Notes under the pieces: model-generated
Databases searched by the model: none
What the model was told of the DNA's origin: nothing
Seen by the model: only the letters and a program-made list of their open reading frames with translations
Shown here: piece after piece, positions 1 through 11,546 of the stretch
Position numbering within the stretch: the stretch's first letter is position 1
Layout of the letters: each line of letters starts with the position of its first letter
Translations under genes and position numbers: made by a program
Source: Ampelocalamus luodianensis
Taxonomy: Eukaryota > Streptophyta > Magnoliopsida > Poales > Poaceae
Reading direction: 5' to 3'
Length of the DNA stretch: 64,000 bases
Assembly (NCBI GenBank): GCA_036346255.1
Contig: CM070622.1
Span: forward strand, 34,374,751 to 34,438,750

Positions 1-2196
1 TTGAGGATCTCTGTACATACATTTTTTGCTGTTTTCTTTTTTTTTTTAAAAAAAAAAACTCTCTCCTCTTTTTTAAGGTTTTTTTTGGCATTGTTCTTGA
101 GTCGCTTTCATTTTCTTTTTCTGGCCATGTTTTTTTTTTCTCTCTAGATAGTGTTAATCTGAGTCTCGTCTGTAAAAGTTTGCTAGTTTCTGAATTGCTT
201 GATTCTGTACTGCTTGTTTATGTCTCTCTTCTGAGCCTCTTAGGTTTAACATTGGTGTCAGGTGCTATTGTCTATTGTAAGGTGACTGAAATTTATTAAG
301 TATAAGTCACATGTTTTATCCATTAGATCAATATTCAATCATATGGCGTATCAATCTTTACACAAATTCAATAGTCACAACAATTAACTTAAACTTAAGA
401 AAATTTCAGACAATTTAGAAAATAGCAAATATATTCTCAATATATGTTCACCAATTCAACTCAAATTTTACATTACTATATCTTTTCAATCCATAACATA
501 TATATTCTACGCCATCTATTTCTTGTTTCATTCCCCCCATTAGTTGTCAGACCCAGGGGCGAGCCCAATAAGGGTCATGGGTGTTCACTTGAACACCTAT
601 TTTTTTTTTCTCAAAATACTTTGTATTTAGTAGATATATTATGTATATATGTTGTTAATTAGACTAAATACTTCACATTTATACCCAATAGATTTTAGCT
701 TACTCCTACGCCCCTCTCCAATTTGTCTCAATTAGTGTGGCTCAACCCATCAACCCAATAGTTTTCAGCCCATTTGAAGACTACCTCCCCTCAAACCAAA
801 TCAACCTCTCACTCTAAGGTCGTTAGGCGGCGCTAGCGCACGAGTTCACGATGCAATGCGATTTGGTACCAAGCAAGAAGACGAGGCGAGTTCCGGGCTC
901 CGACTTGACCTCAGCGGCAACGCGTTGGATAGAAGGTAGGAGCACGGTAGCAAGTGCCAAGAAAATAGGCATCGAGTGGAACTTAGCCGGGCCGCTGGGG
1001 CTGGCGAGGTAGGTCATACATGTCGATAGCAGCACATGTGTATCCCCATTCTTTGGTCCTGAATTCTAAATTCCCAATTCAATAAAATTTTCTTAATTAT
1101 TTTGTAATTTTTCTAAATTGTTTGTGGTGTTATCTCTAATACGAAAAATTTGTACTTTGTTATTTGCTATTGTGAACATTTTTTTTTATTGAACAATATT
1201 TTATTAACTCTGAATACCTATCCGATAAATCCTAGGTCTGTCTCTGATCAGACCAAAAGGTTGCCTAATTGTAAAGGAAATATCGCTCATTGCTTCGTAC
1301 TAAAACTCAGCCATCTAGGAAGCAGGCTGCCCAAAGTTGCCTTTTTTTTCTTGAAGCATCTCAGTTGGGCAACCAAATAACAGAATAGAACAGTGACATG
1401 TTCACTTTATATTTGCAGGTAAGTTTTTACATTTCGGTCACTATTGTTAACTACTGATTGTGGTCCATAAAGTATTTAATTAGTATAATTAAGTATTAAA
1501 TTAGGTGCTTTAGCTTACCAACCATTTGGATAAACACAGATCGATCCGCAGCTAAACAGCGACTATATAAATTGTGACCCTGTTAGATGTAGACGCTTGC
1601 TAATGTATCAGCCAAGTTCGTCTCTCACGCTGACACAATTAGCGACCGATGAGTTCCATTCCATCTTCGCCTCCGACATGTGTCGCGTCTCCATTATTTT
1701 TCTGCTTTCCCGGTGACGCCGACTAGTGTTGTTTGGCGCGAATACGGTTCGATCTCGAAGCATCTTCAATTGTTCAATGGGCTCAAATAATGCAGCAGAC
1801 GTATGCTATCTTTGTTCTATTGGCCAATTCGACTATACTTTTGTTCCAACTTCCAACGTCCAATTCGACTATACTCTGTTTCAACATAATAATTACATGC
1901 ACTTGGATCTCGCTGCATGTATATCGTTTGTTCAACTAACTTGGCTGCTGATATTGACGTACCAGTTCTGCTCCTGACTTTGTTCGTTAACACGTTCTCT
2001 CCAAACTTAGAGAGTAGTCTTCAAGAAAGACAAAAAAAAAAAAAAAGACTTGGAGAGTGACATGAATATGTAGCTATCCAATTACAAATACTCGCCCTAT
2101 ACTATTCATAATTTTTCTACTGCTAGTTTCAGCTCTAGGAGGTGCTTGCGGAAGTTACCCTTGGACATCTGATTATCAGAGGATGTTGCTCAAAAG
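1..2196. other. 5' flank of the GH17-like gene; no gene recognised
   Basis: This AT-rich stretch has only short ORFs with no recognisable protein. Around 547-600 the sequence (GGGGCGAGCCC followed by GGTGTTCACTTGAACACC) resembles the terminal region of TTF-type hAT elements, and 820-1060 is a GC-rich patch that could be part of the same remnant; both readings are weak. The last few hundred bases are the likely promoter and 5' leader of the GH17-like gene, because the signal-peptide exon starts at 2197. I could not pick a convincing TATA box. An out-of-frame ATG lies at 2183, 14 bases before the chosen start. Confidence 0.4.
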
Positions 2197-2245
2197 ATGG
2201 CAGGGATGCATGTTTTGCTCATATTTCTTCTCTGGAATACATCAG
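2197..2245 (+). CDS. GH17/X8 protein, exon 1 (signal peptide)
   Basis: This short exon encodes 16 residues plus one base: MAGMHVLLIFLLWNTS, then G completed from exon 2. It reads as a signal peptide with a hydrophobic LLIFLLW core. The ATG has A at -3 and G at +4. The exon ends TCAG|GTATGT, a strong splice donor in phase 1. GH17 glucanase genes usually have a phase-1 intron just after the signal peptide, and exon 2 at 11785 starts in the matching phase and continues GTSLGANTIPSSENSPSDF, the expected mature N-terminus. The assignment therefore rests on phase, position and content together. It is inferred, because 9.5 kb of transposons separate the two exons. Confidence 0.7.
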
Positions 2246-2722
2246 GTATGTCCGCGTGTGTACTGTGCAGTGTTGATAGCTTTTGCTTCAGTTTCAGTAG
2301 CACCGGGTTCCTTTCTCTTTCTCACTTCCTTTTTCTATCAGATTGATTCTTTACTTCGCTAGAAATACATGACCATACATAAAGTGTACAGCATTACACG
2401 GGGACTTTTAAGCTACCAAGTTTAGGATATGCTTGTGCTTTCCCTTTTCATGTATTGTGTCAACAAAAGCATACGCGACACATGGGATAAGACATGCCGA
2501 AGGTTATCAGTTATCTCCTCTTGTTTAAGTAACTGAATGATGCGAATATTTGTCTTGATCACTGATGCTGTTTGACGCATGTAAAAGCTTATCAGTTCTC
2601 TCTGAGAAAACCACAACTCAAATACTGGGCAGTCTGAACAATAATCCACGACTCAAATATGCTTTCTTTCCACTACCCTGGTACTTTTACGCAGTTCAGG
2701 ATTTCCCTGATGAAAGCAAATG

Positions 2723-2829
2723 TGTTGGAGATATTAGAGTTTAAATAAGAGTTCAAATTGTACGTGAGTCGAACCGTAATATTTAGTACTATAAATATAA
2801 GATGTAGAATCAATTCCCGAAATCTTATA
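2723..2829 (+). repeat. Left LTR of the short-LTR element
   Basis: 107 bp starting TGTTGGAGATATTAGAG. It shares the order of blocks with the right LTR, including the TATA-like ACTATAAATA and the ending CCCGAAATC. The LTR end is placed where homology stops, just before TGGCGGCGG. Confidence 0.7.
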
Positions 2830-2963
2830 TGGCGGCGGGGATATTTAGGAGGATCTCATGTCGATTTTTTGCATTGCTTGGTGTGGCTGTTGGTTCCAAA
2901 TATGGTTCAAGAGGTGCGGACGATTATGTTTGTGATTGTGGAGTCAATGCGCACGGTAATAGG

Positions 2964-3943
2964 TGTTAAAAATGAGGGCAATATTTTAATTCCAAATTTT
3001 ATTAGAAGGCAAATATTGCAAAGACTAATGATGCATAAAACAAGATCGCTAGCGGACAACTCATTGTACTTCACAATATATGAAAACCGGGATGTAAACA
3101 AGTCTATCAATCACACGGTGAGACTTACGGATGGGTCCGATGAAGAGCGAAGCGGCGCAGAGTTGATGCGATCGCGAAGCGTAGATGTCGCGATCAAACA
3201 AGCGGTCGCAGCAATCGCTGCCGAAACCTTATTGCCGCCCGTGCAAGTCTCCACGGCAACAACGGTTCGAGATACCGCTTCCCTTCTTCACGGTGCACGC
3301 CGAGAAGAAGAGTCGGCGAGGTTCGATTACAGCGCGATAACAACGGCGATTAGAAGGAAGAAGAAATGGAGGCTATTCTTGTACTCACTATGCAATGGGC
3401 GTCTCGGACATATATAGATGCGGTAATCGGCAGTTAAACAACCATTTACCCACCGTAATCGACACACTTAACGACCATTTACCCATCGTAATCGTCACAC
3501 TTAACCACCTTTTATCCATCGGTAATCGTCACACTTAACGATCATTTACCCATCGTAGCACTCGTCATCATCACTCAATAAAGCCTGAAATTTAAACATT
3601 TGAATCTCATTCAAACAGAGAGATGCATGGTTCAAAAAAAATAAGGTGGACTTGGTCGCCAAATGGCGTGCCACGTCACGGCACGGTCGCGCGTCGCAAG
3701 TCACAAGTCACGCGATTTTTCACGCGAAAATACGCGAACGCGCGCGCGCGTGCGTGCGTGTGTTTAGCCAGAGCAGTCCTCATGCCATCCTCATCCATCC
3801 ATGTGTTACATGTTTCAAGGAGTGGCAAGGACTCCACCTTATATGTTGGTCACTTCCACCTTGCCTTAGCAATATGGTACTAACCCATAAATGCTTTGGA
3901 ATTATAGAAAATGGGCCTTACTCATATGGGCCAATTTCTAACA
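2964..3943 (-). repeat. 3' LTR of the minus-strand Copia element
   Basis: Near-identical to 8385-9369 along its whole length. It has TG/CA ends extended to TGTTA/TAACA, with ATAGG immediately to the left. Differences from the other LTR are mostly one- or two-base indels. Confidence 0.92.
3441..3556. repeat. 33-bp tandem repeat inside the Copia LTR
   Basis: Between three and four copies of a unit of about 33 bp, with core CATTTACCCATCGTAATCG followed by ACACTTAACGAC. The same array recurs at 8865-8976 in the partner LTR, so it predates insertion. Confidence 0.85.
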
Positions 3944-3999
3944 ATCCCCCACCAATTCCAAAGCAAGAAGCAAAAAGGATATCAAAGATATTGTCTTGG

Positions 4000-6279
4000 A
4001 AGTCTTGTTAATATACCAGTCTTTTAGTGTAAGTCCCGTACGGGTTGAACTTGCACCTAGAATGACAAGATTCATCTTCTCACAGCTGATGAATGGACCA
4101 TGCCTTGAATTCACAGCTTTTTTTGTGATTAGATTTCACTTGAAATCTCAACTGATACTAGGCTGTCAAAGAACCGCGCCTAAACGGAGCGTTATTTGGT
4201 CATGCTCCCTTATCTGCTCATGAGCTTTCTAGAGAATGCCCTATTCTCGTGAACTGCGACCTCACAGTTGGGCTCAAGTAGGTATATTCTTTCTAGGTAT
4301 CCTGCAGGCTAATACCTTTTCCTCATTTGGACAACGAATATATTAAGACTTTATGCCATCCTTCCATACTGATCGAGAGTAATTTGTCTATTAGGACATG
4401 GATTCAAAGAATATATACTCTCTTGTTATAACATGAACTTGTTTTTCCCATTGCCTAAGTCACGGGATCTCCGATCAAAAGGTATGAGTTCTTGTTGAGT
4501 TGTAACTCCAATGGGCCTCATTCCCATGTCCATAGACGCAACGAAATCGCCTTCCGTGCTAGCCCTTTGTGAAAGTGCGCGATTTTTCTCGATGCGTATA
4601 TAATTCACGATAATCACTCGGAGTTCCTCAATTTTCTCGACGATTTAAGCCTACGCTTCACATGTCCGGAGGACTTCATGTTATCCTTAGTACTTGTAAC
4701 CTTAATCAACACTGTTTGATTATCACGAGTACATTAGGATTGCTTGGTATTGGTTTCGCAACCGGTGGCAAGTCCAACGAAGCTCTCTAAGCCATTCGGC
4801 CTCAACGATGAGTTGTGTCTAGTGCTACAAGTTCGCTTCCATAGTTGACCTCGTCAATATAGTCATTTACACGACCTCCATGAAACTGCAGCTCTCGCTA
4901 GTGTAAAGACATAACCACTTGTAGCTTTGATCTCATCTCGCATCGAGATCCAATTTGAATCACTATATCCTTCTAATACGAAGGATGCCCAATATAGTGA
5001 ATTCGTATGAGGTTGTGCCTCTCAAATAGCGCAACACTCTCTCAAGTGCCTCCCGGTGATCATCTCACGGGTTAGAAGTAAACCGACTTAATTTGCTCAC
5101 AAAGAAATGATATGTCGAGTCTTGTGGCACCAGATAGATACATAAGTGATCCAATAATTTGTGAAAATCTTAATTGATCTTTTCCTAACCCTTGATTCTT
5201 TGAAGCTTAATGCTTGCATCATAGGGAGTTGGAGAAATTTTACAATTCTCATAGCCAAAACGGCTTAAGATTTTCTCGACATAATGGGATTGACTCAAAG
5301 TGATCCCATCCTCGTTCTTGATTAATTTAATATTGAATAACATCCGCCTCTCCTAAGTCTTTCATATCAAAGCATCGAGATAAAAAGATTTGACCTCGTC
5401 AATTACTGGCGATGTTTGTTCCAAATATAAGTATGTCATCTACATATAGGCACAAGATCACTCCTTGACCCCACCATAACGATAGTATACACATTTATCA
5501 GCTTCATTCACAACAAAGCCAGCAGATGTTAAAGTTTTATCAAATTTCTCGTGTCATTGTTTAGGTGCTTGCTTTAGACCATATAAGGATTTTAATAATC
5601 TACATACCTTATTTTCCTGTCCAGAAATCACAAAACCATCAGGTTGATCCATATAGATTTCTTCCTTCAACTCTCCATTAAGAAAAGTTGTCTTTACATC
5701 CATTTGATGGACATGTAGACCATAAGAAGATGCTAACGCAAGGAGCACTCTGATGGTGGTTAGTCTGGCGACAGGAGAATAGGTATCAAAGAAATCTTCT
5801 CCCTCTTTCTGGGTGTAACCCTTGGCCACAAGTCTTGCCTTGTACTTCTCAATAGTACCATCGGTCTTAGTTTCTTTTAAAGATCCACTTACATCCTCTG
5901 AGTTTGCACCGATAGGACGATCAGTGATCTCCCAAGTCCCATTAGCCATGATAGAGTCCATCTCGCTACGGACTGCTTCTTTCCAATACTCAGCATCAGA
6001 AGATGCATAAGCCTCTGAAAGGGTCTTTGGCACATCATCCACGAGGTATACAATAAAGTCATCACCAAAGGTTTTCTCAACCCTTTGTCTCTTGCTCCTA
6101 CTGAAGAGCTTCGTGACTAGATTGTTATCCTCCTCGGGGATATCACATATTGGTTCAGAGATGGTGGGAAGTTCAGAAGTTTGATTATTTTCAATTTGAA
6201 CATTCTCGGTTTGTGAAGTACTGCCTGCTATTCTCATAGGAAAATAATCCTCAAAGAATGAAGCATCTCTAGACTCCAT
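4000..6279 (-). pseudogene. Copia reverse transcriptase / RNase H region (decayed)
   Basis: The 5554-6279 frame gives a recognisable RVT_2 reverse transcriptase N-terminal half: KARLVAKGYTQKEG, DTYSPVARLTTIRVLLALA, HQMDVKTTFLNGELKEEIYM and CRLLKSLYGLKQAPKQ. After a stop the homology continues leftward. The catalytic motif YVDD is encoded by 5435-5446 within CLYVDDILIFG, and RNase H-like blocks follow to about 4060 with several stops and shifts. It belongs to the minus-strand Copia element and lies just inside its 3' LTR. Function is lost through multiple nonsense and frameshift changes. Confidence 0.88.
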
Positions 6280-6289
6280 TATTGTGTTA

Positions 6290-7110
6290 GCAATAATCTC
6301 GAGAATTTCGATTTAACTACTAAAAATCTATAGGCCGTGCTATTATGAGCATATCCTAGAAAAATACAATCGATTGTTTTAGGTCCAAGCTTTCTCTTTT
6401 TCTGCAATGGTATATTGACCTTGGCCAAACACCCCCAAGTTCGCAGAAAATTGACATTGGGTTTTCTCCCCTTCCATCCCTCATATGGAGTAATATCACT
6501 CTTTTTAGTGATTACTCTGTTTAGGACGAAAGTTCTGTCAATATAGCTTCCCCCCACCATGTCTTAGGCATACCAGCACTCTCTAACATGGCATTAACCA
6601 AGTCCGTTAGTGTGCGGTTTTTCCTCTCAGCTACCCCATTTGATTGGGGTGAATATGGTGGTGTAAATTCATGGACTATTCCATGCTCGAATGAATTGAG
6701 AAAATTCATGAGAGATGTACTCTCCTCCACGATCGGACCTTAGTCTTTTATTTTCTTCTCTAGTTGGTTCTCAACCTCGGCCTTATAAGTCTTAAAGTAG
6801 TATAAAGCTTCATCCTTAGTTTTTAGCAAATACACATAGCGATGGCGTGTTGCATCATCAATAAAAGTTAAAAATATCTTTTGCCTCCTTTTGTCAACAA
6901 TCCATTCATTTCACACAAATCTGAATGAACAAGATCTAATGGTGCCAAGTTCTTTTAGTCCTCTAATCCCTTAAAGGGTTTGCGAGGTCGCTTTGCTTGC
7001 ACACATGACTGCACTTTGATCCTTTGACAATTTCACATTTTGGAATTAAATCTAATCTGGACATTCTAGCAATACTATCAAAACCAATATGACGAAACGA
7101 GAATGCCAAA
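6290..7110 (-). pseudogene. Copia integrase region (decayed)
   Basis: Reading leftward on the minus strand, a gag-pre-integrase block comes first (SIARMSRLDLIPKCEIVKG near 7100-7030). The integrase core follows (RYVYLLKTKDEALYYFKTYK near 6850-6780, then PPYSPQSNGVAERKNRTL near 6660-6600), then the C-terminal part ending in LGYAHNSTAYRFLV at about 6320. These are standard Copia integrase blocks. At least two frame breaks and one stop interrupt them. The region sits between the protease and reverse transcriptase of the same element. Confidence 0.87.
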
Positions 7111-7289
7111 TATTTGCCTCACATTTATTTAAACCAGTTGCAACATTGATTATAACAAGACTCTAAAGTACTTAGGCGAACAAGCCTCCGCTCTCATAGC
7201 CTTTACCAACAAAAATCCGAACTTAGACATTACAATTTTATTTGACTCAAAGACTAGCTTATAACCGTCCCTACATAGAAACGTAACCA

Positions 7290-7520
7290 CTAACGAGGTT
7301 CTTGTTTATTGTAGGAGCATCTTTACACGTTCTTCAAGTGGGCAGTCTTCCACAAGTAAGCTTCAGTTCTACCGTGCCAACACCAAGAACGAAGCATGCG
7401 ATCCGTTTCCCATTAGGACGGAGAAGCCCTGCTGCTGGTAAGAAGAAAACAAGGAAATATCGAACATACGTGAACATTAGCACCGAGATCAACCCACCAA
7501 TCGGTGGATTGACATGCTGA
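7290..7520 (-). pseudogene. Copia protease remnant
   Basis: On the minus strand the block WWVDLGANVHVC at about 7505-7470 matches the Copia protease active-site region, normally W.(L/V)DSGA. Here the serine of DSGA is Leu, so the catalytic triplet reads D-L-G. Sequence downstream in the element is too broken to follow. Confidence 0.65.
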
Positions 7521-7569
7521 AAAAACAACAGAGAATTACTATACCCTCCTGAAGTCGAGGCCTCGCCTA

Positions 7570-8370
7570 TGATCACGTTGATGACCTTCTTCTTTGGTCG
7601 TTCACCATCTCTGCTTTTGCGAAATGACATCTTCGCCATATGACCGTTTTCCCACACACAAAGCGGTGATGTTCTTCATATCCTTTTCTCGCTTTTCTTC
7701 TTAAAGCTAGTTGTCTTGTTCGTTTTGTTGGATTTGTACTTCTTTGCAATGATCTTTTCTCTATAAAATTTGCATTGTTCGACCGTAAATCTGGGTGCAT
7801 CTTTTGCTCTTGCCTTTTCTTCCACATCGAGGCGGCAATGAGATCTTCAACAAATCTCTTCCTCTTGTGTTTCAAGCTAGTGGCAAAATCCCGCCAAGAA
7901 ACAGGAAGTTTGGCGACAATGCCCGCACCACAAACTTAGGAGGCAACACACGGCCCCGGATCGCAATCTCACCAACCAATAGTGGAGATCATGAGCTTGT
8001 CCAACTATGGACTTAGCCTCATCCATGGTAAAGTCGAAGAATTGCTCACACATATAGAGCCAACGACCGCCTCTGCCTCGCATATTTGTGCTCTAGTGCA
8101 TCCCACAACTCGTGGCGGACTTATAGTCCATGTACACATCATAGAGCCGATCTGCGGAATGGTCGAAGGCGACCAAGAGCGATGTTGTTCGCATTATCGA
8201 ATCGCATATCTTGGTCAATCAGAACGGATCTCGTGGGTGGATTACCCACCACACCCCAAAGACATGAGCGAACTTGGCTCTAGTCGCCATCTACTGAAAT
8301 TCGACGGAAAACCTCTCGGGTTTCATAGCATCGAAGCTCCGACCATAGTTGTGTTGCAACAAAGTTTACA
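7570..8370 (-). pseudogene. Copia gag remnant
   Basis: The minus-strand frames 7877-8083 and 7573-7875 carry pieces that fit a Copia gag: MCEQFFDFTMDEAKSIVGQ, a basic segment (RKRFVEDLIAASMWKKRQEQK), LRRKARKGY, and a knuckle-like HHRFVCGKTVIWRRCHFAK. They are separated by stops and shifts. Position between the 5' LTR and the protease supports the call. The C2HC knuckle is not intact. Confidence 0.65.
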
Positions 8371-8384
8371 ATAAGGTTTCGGAA

Positions 8385-9369
8385 TGTTAAAAATGAGGGC
8401 AATATTTTAATTCCAAATTTTATTAGAAGGCAAATATTGCAAAAGACTAATGATGCATAAACAAGATCGCTAGCGACAACTCATTGTACTTCACAATATA
8501 TGAAAACCGGGATGTAAACAAGTCTATCAATCACACGATAGACTTACGGATGGGTCCGATGAAGAGCGAGAAGCGGCGCAGAGTTGATGCGATGCGAAAC
8601 GTAGATGTCGCAGATCTGCGACAAGCGGTCGCGCGAATCGCTGCCGCCGAACCTTATTGCCGCCCGTGCAAGTCTCCACAGCGAAGAACGGTTCGAGATA
8701 CCGCTTCCTTCTTCACGGTGCACGCAGAAGAAGAGTCGGCGAGGTTCGAGCGGCAGCGCGCAAAGCACGATTAGAAGGAAGAAGAAATGGAGGCTATTCT
8801 TGTACTCACTATGCCTTCGGACGTCTCGGACATATATAGATGCATCGGTAATCGACAGTTAAATGATCATTTACCCACCGTAATCGACACACTTAACCAC
8901 CATTTACCCATCGTAATCACACACTTAACCGACCTTTTACCCATCGTAATCGTCACACTTAACGATCATTTACCCACGTAATCGCTGTCATCATCACTCA
9001 ATAAAGCCTGAAATTTAAACATTTGAATCTCATTCAAACAGAGAGAGATGCATGGTTCGGCAAAAAATAAGGTGGACTTGGTGCGCAAATGGCGTGCCAC
9101 GTCACGCGGCGGTCGCGCGTCGCAAGTCACAAGTCACGCGATTTTTCACGCGAAAATACGAACGCACGCAGCAGCGTGCGTGCGTGTGTTTAGCCAGAGC
9201 AGTCCTCATGCCATCCTCATCCATCCATGTGTTACATGTTTCAAGGAGTGGCAAGGACTCCACCTTATATGTTGGTCACTTCCACCTTGCCTTAGCAATA
9301 TGGTACTAACCCATAAATGCTTTGGAATTATAGAAAATGGGCCTTACTCATATGGGCCAATTTCTAACA
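8385..9369 (-). repeat. 5' LTR of the minus-strand Copia element
   Basis: 985 bp, TGTTA...TAACA, followed on the + strand by the ATAGG duplication. A TATA-like CATATAAGG on the minus strand (9263-9271) could be its promoter. It holds the second 33-bp repeat array (8865-8976). Confidence 0.92.
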
Positions 9370-9530
9370 ATAGGCAGGATGACGACAATTTGGCGAGGGG
9401 TGTGTAACTGGTGTTGAAAGTAGAAGATAGATCTCTCCTCAAAGTTGCGAGAAAAGCCGAGGAAGATACTGCGTGAAAAGATGCGGAGAAGAGTATTGTG
9501 ACCATGAATAGGGGAAGTGGAGAATCCTCT

Positions 9531-9972
9531 TGTTGTGGTAACTGTTGGGTTACGGGTCTAAGGACTCAGGGTAGGACACTCGCTCTCGTCTAACTGCCGG
9601 CAAGATTCTTCTCTATCGAGGTAGTAAGGCTCTGAGGCTTAGTTGAACTCTTGATTTATCATTACTTGATTGATAATTGATACATACTATCCCTTTTATA
9701 GGAACAGTCCGACTTAACACCTAAGAAATAATCTATAAAAAAACCTATCAATCCAATCTAATCTTTCCAACTATTAAAAATAACATTCATAATAAATAAG
9801 ATCTTATTCCTAACAATAAGTAGATAGATAAGGAATCCCAAAATACTACCTAACAAGCATGAAAAGTAACGTGCTACAGCACCGGTGGGTACTGTTCTTG
9901 CGCGCTACAGTACCATGGTACTGTTCACACGCCACGCGCCTGCTGCGCCGCCTCGTGCCTTTCTCCATAACA
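9531..9972 (-). mobile_element. Solo LTR (442 bp) with target-site duplication
   Basis: The segment starts TGTTGTGG, ends CCATAACA and is flanked by CCTCT on both sides (9526-9530 and 9973-9977). No internal sequence is present, so it is a solo LTR left by recombination. A minus-strand CTATAAAAGGG (complement of cccttttatag near 9690-9702) suggests it reads on the minus strand. It lies in the short-LTR element, right of the nested Copia. Confidence 0.8.
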
Positions 9973-9977
9973 CCTCT

Positions 9978-10439
9978 TTGGTCACAAAAGGTAAGATGAG
10001 ATATATTACAGGACCTCATGGCGATGGGTTTGATAGGTCCTAGGACTGAAACGAGATCATCATAGTTGAAGCTGGAATTAATGCCGAATGATGTGAAGCC
10101 AGAAAGGAGCAAGAATTACCCGAGTTAGTATAGGAGGGCTCAATTAATTCTGGACGAAGGGGGTAGAGCACTATCTGCAGGAGATCTGCGTCGAGCCTGC
10201 GGACAGAGGGGTACTGATTGGAGGGTGTGGAACACCACTGACTTTGTGGTGGTGGCATGATTGTTGACTTTGATGTCCCCGTCCATTGCTAGGATGGTGG
10301 AGGCGATCCCAAGTGCAACGGTGATGTGAAAGACGCTTGGGAACATGTACTCCGGAGCTGACAATGTGATGATGATGGTGGATGTTCATAGTAAGGTAGA
10401 TTATCTGAAAACAGGGAGAAAAGAATGTTCAAGAATATA
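9978..10439. other. Internal part of the short-LTR element, no gene recognised
   Basis: This is moderately GC-rich sequence between the solo LTR and the gag remnant. A 74-codon minus-strand frame (10140-10364) includes EYMFPSVFHITVALGIAS, which is hydrophobic and could be a captured exon, but I cannot name a family. Confidence 0.3.
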
Positions 10440-10990
10440 CTAGTGAGTTGCAGCAGTTGTGGCCACATTTAGATCAATATGATCAACTACAGCTGACGTG
10501 TGCTGGTGATATTGAGTTTGGTAGGGCGTGGTTGTAATGTAGGAGAGTCACTCACTTCTTGAAAGGTTTGAACCCTGAGTTTGAGAGTAGGAGAACTTCA
10601 ATATATCATCAGGTGGTATTGCCAACTATGAAAGAGACTATTTTAGTTATGGTTGTCGAGGAAACTCGACAGAGAGTGACGGTGGATAGCAACCCTATAA
10701 GGTCAGCGTACATTATAGCTGATGACAGGGAGTGTTACAACTATAAACAAACAAGATACCTGAGTTGGGCGAGTCCTCTCTCACGAACTGGAGGTCGTGA
10801 GGGTGATTGAATTTGCCGTGATATAAGATGCGACAATTCAAACTTTGCAAGGAGGACCGAGTGTTATAAGTGTGGGGTATCTCGCCCTAGTAGATGTGGT
10901 GGTGGGAATAATATATCTGTTTAAGGAGGTCAAGGTCGAGGTAGAGGAAGAGGAAAAAGAAGAGGAAGAGGTGGACCTAGGGCTACTGCA
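10440..10990 (+). pseudogene. Copia-type gag (UBN2-like) remnant
   Basis: Translated blocks LQQLWPHLDQYDQLQL, FLKGLNPEFESRR, TSIYHQVVLPTMKETIL and DRECYNYKQTRYLS match Copia gag proteins. A second knuckle-like ECYKCG and a glycine/arginine-rich GRGRG tail follow at 10855-10980. The first zinc knuckle has lost its second Cys (CYNY instead of CYNC), and stops interrupt the frame. It is the only coding content of the short-LTR element apart from the small split ORF. Confidence 0.7.
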
Positions 10991-11422
10991 GCCGTGACAG
11001 AGGAGAAGACCGTACAGTCGGAGAAGTGGCAGAAGAGAGACGAGGATTGAGAAGAGGAATGGGATTGGAGTCCGGTGTAATAGTCTGTGGTAGAGGTAGA
11101 GGTGGTGGAGTAGTTTGTGGCAGAGGTAGAGGTGGTGGAGGCCAAGACTGGGATGTGTGGGTAGAGGTGGTGGAAGCTGGGGGTGGTTGGAGGCATGAGG
11201 GTAGAGGAAGAGGAGGTTGAGGTTGGCGCAGTTGGTAGATGGTGGGGATAGATTTGGTGATACTTTTGGTAGTATTAGTGGTGAGTAATTTTTTGTTTTT
11301 ATGATGGTATTAGCTATAGAGTTAATGGTAGATTTAGTAAATTTTACTAAATGATATTGCAATATGTAACAAGATGGACATGATTGTTATCTCGTGCCTA
11401 TTTTGGGGAGATGGGTGAGGGG

Positions 11423-11546
11423 TGTAGGATATATTAGAGTTTAGATAAGAATCCAAGTCGTATACGAGTTGGACTGTAATATTTGGTACTATAAATAAAA
11501 GGGTGTGGGATCCTAAGGGACACACAATTATTCCCGAAATCCTAGA
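11423..11546 (+). repeat. Right LTR of the short-LTR element
   Basis: 124 bp starting TGTAGGATATATTAGAG, with ACTATAAATAAAAGG as a TATA-like box, ending CCCGAAATCCTAGA. The AAATG duplication follows at once. Confidence 0.72.

Larger units (their letters stand above)
2964..9369 (-). mobile_element. Full-length but decayed Ty1/Copia retrotransposon
   Basis: The element has 980-bp and 985-bp LTRs at 2964-3943 and 8385-9369, both TGTTA...TAACA, and is flanked by the 5-bp duplication ATAGG (2959-2963 and 9370-9374). It reads on the minus strand, so the right LTR is the 5' LTR. A polypurine tract (GGTGGGGGAT on the minus strand) abuts the left LTR, as expected at a 3' LTR. Domains run gag, protease, integrase, reverse transcriptase, RNase H, which is the Copia order. 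All frames are broken, so it is not autonomous now. I found no clear tRNA-Met primer-binding site next to the 5' LTR. It is nested in the short-LTR element. Confidence 0.93.
2829..9407 (+). pseudogene. Small ORF split by the nested Copia insertion
   Basis: An ATG at the left LTR boundary opens a frame of 45 codons that runs to base 2963, where the Copia element is inserted exactly on a codon boundary. Beyond the second copy of the ATAGG duplication the same frame resumes at 9375 and ends at a TAA at 9405-9407. The whole frame would be about 55 codons. It begins with an arginine-rich hydrophobic segment and ends Asp-rich (RQDDDNLARGV). I do not recognise the product. It may be a leader peptide or gag start of the short-LTR element, or chance. 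Confidence 0.35.
2723..11546 (+). mobile_element. Short-LTR Copia-type retroelement in GH17 intron 1 (host of nested elements)
   Basis: The element is bounded by short LTRs at 2723-2829 and 11423-11546 and flanked by a 5-bp target-site duplication AAATG (2718-2722 and 11547-11551). A purine-rich tract, GGGTGAGGGG, stands just before the right LTR. After removing the nested Copia (2964-9369) and solo LTR (9531-9972) with their duplications, about 2 kb remains. That holds a small broken ORF after the left LTR and a degenerate Copia-type gag near 10440-10990, with no protease, integrase or reverse transcriptase. It is therefore a non-autonomous, gag-only element. It lies wholly inside intron 1 of the GH17-like gene, in the same orientation. 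Confidence 0.75.

Noticed and set aside
823..1035. 70-codon minus-strand frame
   Set aside because: It has a hydrophobic start but no family match, and it sits in a GC patch likely belonging to a transposon remnant.
3441..3556. Regular 33-bp repeats resembling a CRISPR array
   Set aside because: The units are contiguous without unique spacers and lie in a plant LTR.
7982..8374. 130-codon + strand frame
   Set aside because: It lies antisense to the Copia gag remnant; the element reads on the other strand.
10838..11362. 174-codon minus-strand frame
   Set aside because: It is the complement of the GGTAGAGGTAGAGG gag tail; the Pro/Leu/His-rich translation is a composition artefact.
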